From Acidobacteriota bacterium (GTDB taxonomy: Bacteria; Acidobacteriota; Terriglobia; Terriglobales; SCQP01): a stretch of DNA of 5,560 bases. The number at the start of each line of letters is the position of its first letter. Within the stretch, counting starts at the first letter, position 1. A model generated the notes under the pieces. That model ran no database searches. It was not told the origin of the DNA and saw only the letters and a program-made list of their open reading frames with translations. The DNA lies in the NCBI GenBank assembly GCA_021818645.1, contig JAKATS010000344.1:1-5560 (forward strand). The letters run 5' to 3'. Shown one piece after another: positions 1-4,360 of this stretch. The translations under genes were made by a program, and so were the position numbers.

Positions 1-87
1 GTGGCCGCCGGCGCCAGCCGCGTGGGCGCCAGCGCCAGCGTAAAAATCGTCGCCGGCGAAGCCTCCGCGCCCGCCGCCGGGTACTGA
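1..87 (+). CDS. deoC: C-terminal fragment of probable deoxyribose-phosphate aldolase (DeoC)
   Basis: The frame is open from the first base of the window and ends at TGA 85-87, giving 28 visible residues. The stretch AAGASRVGASASVKIV matches the end of the DeoC TIM barrel, where family members carry AGA-x-RIGTSSGVKIV; the Gly/Ser turn there helps bind the substrate phosphate. DeoC cleaves 2-deoxyribose-5-phosphate to glyceraldehyde-3-phosphate and acetaldehyde in the cytoplasm, during deoxynucleoside breakdown. The catalytic lysines lie upstream of the window and cannot be checked. The last residues, EASAPAAGY, are a low-complexity tail. The gene is cut only by the window edge; nothing suggests that it is broken. 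Another phosphate-binding TIM-barrel enzyme is possible, since only the last strand-loop is visible. Confidence 0.68.
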   Translation: MAAGASRVGASASVKIVAGEASAPAAGY

Positions 88-127
88 TTCCAATCTTTAT
101 TTATGCCGTATGACAGCAGGCGTGTCT

Positions 128-151
128 GACAGTTCTTTCGGTGATACTGTC
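128..151. repeat. Inverted repeat over the lysA start region
   Basis: GACAGT (128-133) and ACTGTC (146-151) are perfect 6-bp arms around a 12-nt spacer that includes the possible GTG start at 141. This could be a weak hairpin in the leader or a repressor half-site pair. If ATG 159 is the true start, the repeat lies wholly in the leader, just upstream of the start. Six-bp arms at this spacing can arise by chance, so it is recorded only as a candidate. Confidence 0.25.
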
Positions 152-1400
152 TGAATCTATGCCGCAAATTTCCGCGCAAAAAAAACAAGGCGCCGGCTCC
201 GCCCGCCAGCTGGAAAACCTGGCCCGCCGCTACGGCACGCCGCTTTATGTGTACGACTGGAACACGATCGCCGCTGCCTGGCGGGAATTTGATCAGGAAC
301 TTACCGGCATTCCGCATCTGATCTGCGCCGCGGTCAAGGCGAACGCCAATCTGGCCCTGCTTGGCGGCCTGGCGCGGCTGGGCTCCGGTTTTGATATTGT
401 TTCCGGCGGCGAGCTGGCGCGAGTTCTGCAGGCCGGGGGTGTTGCCGGCCGCGTGGTTTTTTCCGGCGTCGGCAAAACCCGCGACGAAATGGATGCGGCT
501 TTGCAGGCCGGGGTGCTGCTATTCAATGTGGAATCGGCGCCGGAACTGGCCCTGCTCGAGGCTCGCGCCCGCGCCCGCCGCCGGCCGGCCGGGTTTGGCA
601 TTCGGGTCAATCCCAACATCGCCGCGCCCACCCATCCCCACATTGCCACTGGACTGCATCGTCACAAATTCGGCCTGACCGCGTCCGCCGCGCTGGCGCT
701 GTATGAGCAAACCCGCGCTTCGCGCTGGCTGCAGGCGCGGGGCTTGAGCTTTCATATCGGCTCGCAGATTCTCGATTCCAAACCCTTGGCCGCCGCGCTG
801 GTCAAAATTCTGCCATTGGTGCATCATCTGCGCCAGTTTGCGCCGCTCGAATATCTCGATGTGGGCGGCGGGATTGGCATTGATTACCGGCACGGCCGGG
901 CAGTCCCGGTCAGGCCCTTTCTGGCGCCTCTGAAAAAGCATCTGCAGGCCAGCGGCCTGACCCTGCTGCTGGAACCGGGACGACGCCTGTTTGCCGCCGC
1001 CGGGCTGCTGCTCACCCGCGTGCTGTATATCAAAGACAACGCCCGCCGCCGGTTTGTGATTGTGGATGCCGGCCACAACGACCTCATCCGTCCGGCGTTT
1101 TACGACGCGTATCACCGCATCGCGCCGCTGCGGCCGCGCGCCGGCGCCGCCCGCCGCGTGGATATTGTCGGGCCGATCTGCGAAACCGCCGATTTCTTTG
1201 CTCGGGAGCGCCGGCTGGCGCCGGTGCGGGCAGGCGACCTGCTGGCCATTTACGACGCCGGGGCCTATGGCTTTTCGCTCAGTTCCAACTACAACGCCCG
1301 CCCCCGCGCGGCGGAAGTGCTGCTGGAAAATGGCCGCGCCCGCCTCATCCGCCGCCGCGAAACTCACGCCGATTTAATGGCCCTGGAAATGGAACTATAA
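141..1400 (+). CDS. lysA: Diaminopimelate decarboxylase (LysA), PLP-dependent
   Basis: LysA decarboxylates meso-diaminopimelate to L-lysine, the last step of lysine biosynthesis, in the cytoplasm. The 419 residues are a normal family length, and the fold-type III order is intact. YGTPLYVYD is at about 31-39. The PLP lysine is K66 in AAVKANAN. SGGELARVLQAGG is at 88-100, HIGSQI at 205-210 with H205, the phosphate-binding GGG at 242-244 and EPGR at 278-281. The active-site Cys-Glu pair is C347-E348 in GPICETADFF, and DAGAYGFSLSSNYNARPR at 372-389 includes Y376. CETADFF with the DAGAYGF block favours a diaminopimelate enzyme over an ornithine/arginine decarboxylase. The start is uncertain: GTG 141 and in-frame ATG 159 are both possible and neither has a clear Shine-Dalgarno. 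The gene follows the deoC-like gene by 53 bp and converges on the permease gene with a 12-bp gap. Confidence 0.95.
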   Translation: MILSESMPQISAQKKQGAGSARQLENLARRYGTPLYVYDWNTIAAAWREFDQELTGIPHLICAAVKANANLALLGGLARLGSGFDIVSGGELARVLQAGGVAGRVVFSGVGKTRDEMDAALQAGVLLFNVESAPELALLEARARARRRPAGFGIRVNPNIAAPTHPHIATGLHRHKFGLTASAALALYEQTRASRWLQARGLSFHIGSQILDSKPLAAALVKILPLVHHLRQFAPLEYLDVGGGIGIDYRHGRAVPVRPFLAPLKKHLQASGLTLLLEPGRRLFAAAGLLLTRVLYIKDNARRRFVIVDAGHNDLIRPAFYDAYHRIAPLRPRAGAARRVDIVGPICETADFFARERRLAPVRAGDLLAIYDAGAYGFSLSSNYNARPRAAEVLLENGRARLIRRRETHADLMALEMEL

Positions 1401-1410
1401 GCAGCGCTGC
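1401..1410. repeat. 10-bp palindrome in the lysA/permease convergent gap
   Basis: GCAGCGCTGC is a perfect palindrome that fills most of the 12-bp gap between the lysA stop (1398-1400) and the permease stop (complement of 1413-1415). It has no loop and no T-tract on either side, so it is not a convincing intrinsic terminator. No other terminator was seen for either gene. Confidence 0.3.
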
Positions 1411-1412
1411 AT

Positions 1413-3854
1413 TTATTCCACGCGCAAGGCTTCGAGCGGATCAATCCTCGCCGCCGCGCGCGCCGGAAGATAGCTGGCGGCAAAGGCCACGCCCAGAAAC
1501 AGCAGCGCCGAGCCCAGCAGGGTCATGGGATCATAGACGGCCACGCCGTAGAGCAGATGCTTCAGCAGCAGCGCCGCCGGTATCGCCGCCGCCAGCCCGA
1601 TACCGATGCCCCACAGCGCCAGCCGCAGGCTGCCCGACAGAACCAGCTTCATCACCGCGCCGCGGTCCGCGCCCAGCGCCTGCCGCACCCCCAGCTCGCG
1701 CGTGCGCTGCGCCACCCCGTAAGAGATGACGCCATAAATCCCCACCGCGGCCAACAAGACCGCCAGGCCGGAGAAGATTTCCAGCAGCTGCATGGGAAAG
1801 GTGCGGCTCGATTCTGAATTTCGCACGATCTGCCGCATCGTCTGCACCTGATAGATCGGCTCGTTGGTGGAAATTTTCCGGATCGCCGCCCGCGCCGCCG
1901 GCACGGCCTCGAGCGCCGGGCCGCGCGTGCGCGCCACCACCGTCATGCCGTTGAGAAAAGTCGGCAGATATTGCGGAGGAATCTGGCTGAAGGCGATATA
2001 AATCTCCGCCTTGATTTTGCTGGTCGCATCCGCCGCCAGTCCCCAGTGGCTGACATGGCCCACTTCGCCAACAATACGCATGGGGCCGATGAACTGGGCA
2101 TAGAGCGTTTTGCCCACCGGATTCTGCCCCGAAAAATCCTGGTCCGCCAGCGCCCGGTCAATCACCACCACGAACGGATTCCCGGCCCGATCCTGGCGGC
2201 CGATAAAACGCCCGCGCAGCAGGGGAATATTCATCACCGCGCGATAGCCGGGCGTGACCACATAAAACAGCGCGGGTTTAGTGGCGGAAGGCGGCGGAGG
2301 CGGTCCTGGCCGAGTCCAGTAGCCCAGCACACTATCATTGCCGTCGAGCGGCAAAAGGCTGGTCAGGCCAGCGGCGGTAATGCCCGGCGTATGCGCCAGC
2401 CCACGGATGGTGGTATGAAAATCTTTCAGGATCAAATCCGGCGACTGGGTCGCGCCCGGCGGCAGGGCGACGTTAAAGGTCAACACATGCCGCGCCGTAA
2501 AACCGGGATTCAAATCATAAAGCGCATGCAGGCTGCGCAGCAGCAGTCCCGCTCCGGTCAGCAGCACCAGCGTCAGCGACACTTCGGCCACGATCAGGGC
2601 CGACAAGGCCCGCCCGCGCGCCGCGCTGCCGCCGCGCCCGCCTTCCTTCAATTCCTGCTGGAGCTGCAGCTTCAGGCCATGCCATAACGGCGCCAGGCCG
2701 GATAAGATGCCAGTCAATACCGAGATGCCCAGAGTAAAGCCCAGCACCATGCCGTTGATATGAACGCGGCCCATCATGGCCAGGCCGTTCCAGCCTCCGG
2801 GCGCGAGCTTGAGCAGCGCCGGTAAAATCATCCAGGCCAGCCACGCGCCCAACCCGCCGCCAATCAAGGCCAGCAGAATGCTTTCCGTCAGCAGTTGCCG
2901 GGCCAGCCGCACCGGGCTGGCGCCCAGCGCCGCCCGCACGGCAAATTCCCGGTTGCGCTTCATCGCCCGCGCCAGCATTAAATTCGCCACATTGGCGCAG
3001 GCGATCAGCAGCACCAGCCCCACCGCGCCCAGCAGCATCCAGATGGTGGGGCTCGAACCGCTTTCGACCCAGTGTGTCAGCGATTCCATGGCCACGCCCA
3101 CATGCCCGTCGGCGACCGGATAGGCGCGCGCCAGTTGCGCCGCAACCGATTTCATATCGGCCAGCGCGGCTGCCTGCGTCACTCCGGGTTTCAGCCTCGC
3201 GATTCCCTGAATGCCGGGATTGATTTCCCGATTCTGCAGCATGGCCGAACTGCCCTGGCCCAGGGGAACAAAAATATCCTGCTTGCCAAATAGCCTGAAA
3301 TGCCGGGGCGCGATCCCGACGATGGTAAAGATTTTGCCGTTCAGCTCCATGCCGCGGCCCAGCACGCCAGGCGACGAGCCAAAGCGCCGCTGCCACAGTC
3401 CATAGCTCAAAATCACCGCCGGCCGGCCGCCGGGCATATCTTCTTTTGAGCTGAAGCCGCGGCCCAGGGTCAGCGGCAATCCCAGCACCTGAAAATAATT
3501 GGCGGTGATATCGCCGCTGTTGAGCAGCTCGGCCGCGCCGTCGCCGGTAAAGTTGAACGCGCCGAAGCGCGTGGCCGCCAGACCGCTGAAAACGGTGTTC
3601 ATGCGCTGCCAGTCGAGCAGGTTCAGATAGGACAGCGTTTCATGCTGGATAACCCGGGTGCTTTGAAACACCCGCACCAGGCGGCCGGGCTGGCGATAGG
3701 GCAACGGCGCCAGCAAGGCGCCATCCACCACGCTGAAAATAGCGGTATTGGCGCCAATGCCCAGCGCCAGCGTCAACACCGCGACGATGAAAAATCCCGG
3801 CGCGTTGAAGAGCATGCGCAGCCCGATGCGCAGGTCCTGAAAAAATTGATCCAT
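1413..3854 (-). CDS. ADOP-family duplicated MacB/FtsX-type permease (no ATPase domain)
   Basis: This 813-residue inner-membrane protein has two MacB-like halves, the architecture of the acidobacterial duplicated orphan permease family, and is about full family length. Hydrophobic segments lie near 20-42, 270-294, 322-347, 368-391, 418-441, 688-711, 739-764 and 777-795. Large periplasmic MacB_PCD-like regions lie at about 43-268 and 442-685. The family N-terminus shows as LTLALGIGANTAIFSVVDG (27-45). FtsX-type signatures occur in both halves: NREFAVRAALGASPVRLARQ (301-320) and RTRELGVRQALGAD (717-730). The end, PARAAARIDPLEALRVE, is also typical. Start ATG 3854 is supported by GGAAGGA (complement of 3861-3867) six bases upstream. 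No ABC ATPase gene is adjacent, hence 'orphan'. MacB relatives move lipoproteins, peptides or drugs across the envelope, but the substrate here is unknown. A proline run (517-522) lies in the second periplasmic domain. Confidence 0.93.
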   Translation of the reverse strand: MDQFFQDLRIGLRMLFNAPGFFIVAVLTLALGIGANTAIFSVVDGALLAPLPYRQPGRLVRVFQSTRVIQHETLSYLNLLDWQRMNTVFSGLAATRFGAFNFTGDGAAELLNSGDITANYFQVLGLPLTLGRGFSSKEDMPGGRPAVILSYGLWQRRFGSSPGVLGRGMELNGKIFTIVGIAPRHFRLFGKQDIFVPLGQGSSAMLQNREINPGIQGIARLKPGVTQAAALADMKSVAAQLARAYPVADGHVGVAMESLTHWVESGSSPTIWMLLGAVGLVLLIACANVANLMLARAMKRNREFAVRAALGASPVRLARQLLTESILLALIGGGLGAWLAWMILPALLKLAPGGWNGLAMMGRVHINGMVLGFTLGISVLTGILSGLAPLWHGLKLQLQQELKEGGRGGSAARGRALSALIVAEVSLTLVLLTGAGLLLRSLHALYDLNPGFTARHVLTFNVALPPGATQSPDLILKDFHTTIRGLAHTPGITAAGLTSLLPLDGNDSVLGYWTRPGPPPPPSATKPALFYVVTPGYRAVMNIPLLRGRFIGRQDRAGNPFVVVIDRALADQDFSGQNPVGKTLYAQFIGPMRIVGEVGHVSHWGLAADATSKIKAEIYIAFSQIPPQYLPTFLNGMTVVARTRGPALEAVPAARAAIRKISTNEPIYQVQTMRQIVRNSESSRTFPMQLLEIFSGLAVLLAAVGIYGVISYGVAQRTRELGVRQALGADRGAVMKLVLSGSLRLALWGIGIGLAAAIPAALLLKHLLYGVAVYDPMTLLGSALLFLGVAFAASYLPARAAARIDPLEALRVE

Positions 3855-3860
3855 GGCTGA

Positions 3861-3867
3861 TCCTTCC
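3861..3867 (-). promoter_or_regulatory. Shine-Dalgarno of the permease gene
   Basis: On the - strand GGAAGGA lies 6 nt before ATG 3854. It is a strong ribosome-binding site and fixes the permease start at MDQFFQDLRIG, which is also where the family homology begins. Confidence 0.8.
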
Positions 3868-3896
3868 AGCGGCTATGACGAGCCTACCCATGGCTC

Positions 3897-3912
3897 TGCA
3901 CGCTTCATGCCA
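3897..3912 (-). promoter_or_regulatory. Candidate sigma-54 (-24/-12) promoter for the permease
   Basis: Read on the - strand the site is TGGCATGAAGCGTGCA, against the RpoN consensus TGGCACG-N4-TTGCW. Six of seven -24 bases and four of five -12 bases match, and the GG-to-GC spacing is exactly 10 nt. The preceding base is C, also as in the consensus. The predicted transcript start is near 3886, leaving a leader of about 32 nt that holds the strong Shine-Dalgarno. An AT-rich stretch (3921-3947) separates it from the upstream inverted repeat, as expected where DNA must bend. A weak sigma-70 alternative on the - strand (TTTACG, 17 nt, TAAGGA, upstream of this site) is less convincing. Confidence 0.55.
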
Positions 3913-3994
3913 GGACCTGCGTTTTATAAATCCTTATTCATTAAATGGTTGCGCGTAAAGACCCGCACGCGAGTGTTCGTTTATGGGATTGAGC

Positions 3995-4011
3995 TGTCGC
4001 AAAACGCGACA
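3995..4011. promoter_or_regulatory. Inverted-repeat operator, likely activator (enhancer) site
   Basis: TGTCGC (3995-4000) and GCGACA (4006-4011) form a perfect 6-bp inverted repeat around AAAAC, a 17-bp dyad of the size bound by a dimeric helix-turn-helix protein. Its centre lies about 117 bp upstream of the predicted permease start site and about 314 bp upstream of that of the lipoprotein. The first distance is typical for bacterial enhancer-binding proteins acting on sigma-54. Which regulator binds cannot be told from this window. It is not followed by a T-run, which argues against a terminator. Confidence 0.5.
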
Positions 4012-4029
4012 ATACTGGCGCGGGCTCCT

Positions 4030-4046
4030 GCATGGCTGCGCCATGC
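4030..4046. repeat. Stem-loop of repeat unit one
   Basis: GCATGGC and GCCATGC are perfect 7-bp arms with a TGC loop. Beyond an internal loop, GCGGG (4020-4024) can also pair with CCCGC (4049-4053). It corresponds in position to the outer stem of unit two. Confidence 0.7.
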
Positions 4047-4096
4047 GTCCCGCTTCTGCTCGCCATGGCACGGGGGCCCCTGCACGGCATTTCCCA

Positions 4097-4119
4097 AAGC
4101 AATTTCCATGAAATTGCTT
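4097..4119. repeat. Perfect 10-bp hairpin with CAT loop
   Basis: AAGCAATTTC (4097-4106) and GAAATTGCTT (4110-4119) pair without mismatch around CAT. It is AT-richer than its surroundings and has no downstream T-tract, so it is not a typical terminator. It is the first inner arm of the junction in repeat unit two. Confidence 0.75.
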
Positions 4120-4125
4120 ACAGAC

Positions 4126-4144
4126 ACAAAACCTGCGGTTTTGT
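4126..4144. repeat. Perfect 8-bp hairpin with TGC loop
   Basis: ACAAAACC (4126-4133) and GGTTTTGT (4137-4144) pair perfectly around TGC, the same loop as the unit-one stem. It abuts the right arm of the outer stem directly, as expected for a stacked helix in a three-way junction. The TTTT lies within the stem rather than after it, so terminator function is doubtful. Confidence 0.7.
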
Positions 4145-4200
4145 ATGCCGTGCGTCCCGCTTTTCTGGCGTGGGCCCCTGCCTGCATAAATTGCCACCTT

Positions 4201-4227
4201 TTTACATTCTTTACATGTAGGATAAAG
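4201..4227 (+). promoter_or_regulatory. Possible second regulatory site upstream of the lipoprotein
   Basis: TTTACAT occurs twice (4201-4207 and 4210-4216). CTTTA (4209-4213) and TAAAG (4223-4227) are inverted, and TACATGTA (4212-4219) is a palindrome. The cluster lies about 90-116 bp upstream of the predicted lipoprotein start site, a suitable distance for an activator site, but it does not resemble the TGTCGC dyad. No well-spaced sigma-70 promoter could be built from these elements. Confidence 0.25.
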
Positions 4228-4290
4228 CTACCGGTGCGGGCAGAAAATGAATAACCCCTTTCATTTCAACAGCTTTTTTCATGACTGCTT

Positions 4291-4306
4291 TGGCCCGCTG
4301 ATTGCT
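4291..4306 (+). promoter_or_regulatory. Candidate sigma-54 (-24/-12) promoter for the lipoprotein
   Basis: TGGCCCGCTGATTGCT matches the RpoN consensus TGGCACG-N4-TTGCW at 6 of 7 and 5 of 5 positions with the exact 10-nt GG-to-GC spacing, and is preceded by a pyrimidine. The predicted transcript start is near 4317, giving a leader of about 44 nt to ATG 4361 (32 nt to ATG 4349). This placement argues against the longer in-frame start at 4247. Confidence 0.6.
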
Positions 4307-4360
4307 CAGTCCGCAATACAGCTTTGTTGCAGACATACCTTCATTGAAATGAGTCGAATC

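Larger units (their letters stand above)
4082..4153. repeat. Outer stem of repeat unit two enclosing two hairpins
   Basis: GCACGGCAT (4082-4090) and ATGCCGTGC (4145-4153) are perfect 9-bp arms. The first seven positions match the unit-one stem except for one compensated pair, C-G here against T-A there. The enclosed 54 nt contain two further perfect hairpins (4097-4119 and 4126-4144), so the whole can fold as a three-way junction on either strand. Confidence 0.65.
4015..4190. repeat. Intergenic palindromic repeat array
   Basis: A motif of about 17 nt occurs three times: CTGGCGCGGGCTCCTGC at 4015-4031, ATGGCACGGGGGCCCCTGC at 4065-4083 (two extra G) and CTGGCGTGGGCCCCTGC at 4165-4181. The first and third copies agree at 15 of 17 positions. 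A second motif, TGCGTCCCGCTT, occurs twice without change (4044-4055 and 4151-4162). The motifs alternate, and between the first and second motif of each pair lies a stem: 4030-4046 in unit one, 4082-4153 in unit two. The third copy lacks a partner and looks truncated. The array contains no credible coding frame and lies outside both predicted transcripts. It resembles interspersed palindromic repeats of the REP or MITE kind, though a structured RNA is also possible. Confidence 0.7.

Noticed and set aside
103..129. Short leader peptide (MPYDSRRV) before lysA
   Set aside because: Eight codons, no Shine-Dalgarno, no lysine codons and no attenuator-like alternative hairpins.
519..1367. Long - strand open frame (282 codons) opposite lysA
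   Set aside because: It is a shadow of a GC-rich gene; the product is Arg/Gln/Gly-rich without a recognisable fold, while the + strand frame is a complete LysA.
1398..1415. Bidirectional intrinsic terminator between lysA and the permease
   Set aside because: The palindrome has no loop and there is no T-tract on either strand, so it does not meet the pattern.
2515..3396. 293-codon - strand frame overlapping the permease in another frame
   Set aside because: Low-complexity Ala/Gly/Arg product with no motifs; the overlapping permease frame is fully supported by family signatures.
4066..4084. TGGCACG at 4066-4072 as another sigma-54 -24 element
   Set aside because: The next TGC is three bases too far for the strict GG-to-GC spacing; the match belongs to the repeated motif. 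The similar TGGCGTG at 4166 is off by one base.
3853..4254. 133-codon open frame on the + strand across the divergent region
   Set aside because: It begins inside the 5' end of the permease gene, crosses its Shine-Dalgarno, the sigma-54 site, the dyad and the hairpin array, and has no family resemblance or ribosome-binding site.
4247..4360. N-terminal extension of the lipoprotein from in-frame ATG 4247
   Set aside because: The extra 38 residues would precede a clear lipoprotein signal peptide and bury it, no Shine-Dalgarno is present, and the start lies upstream of the predicted transcript start at 4317.
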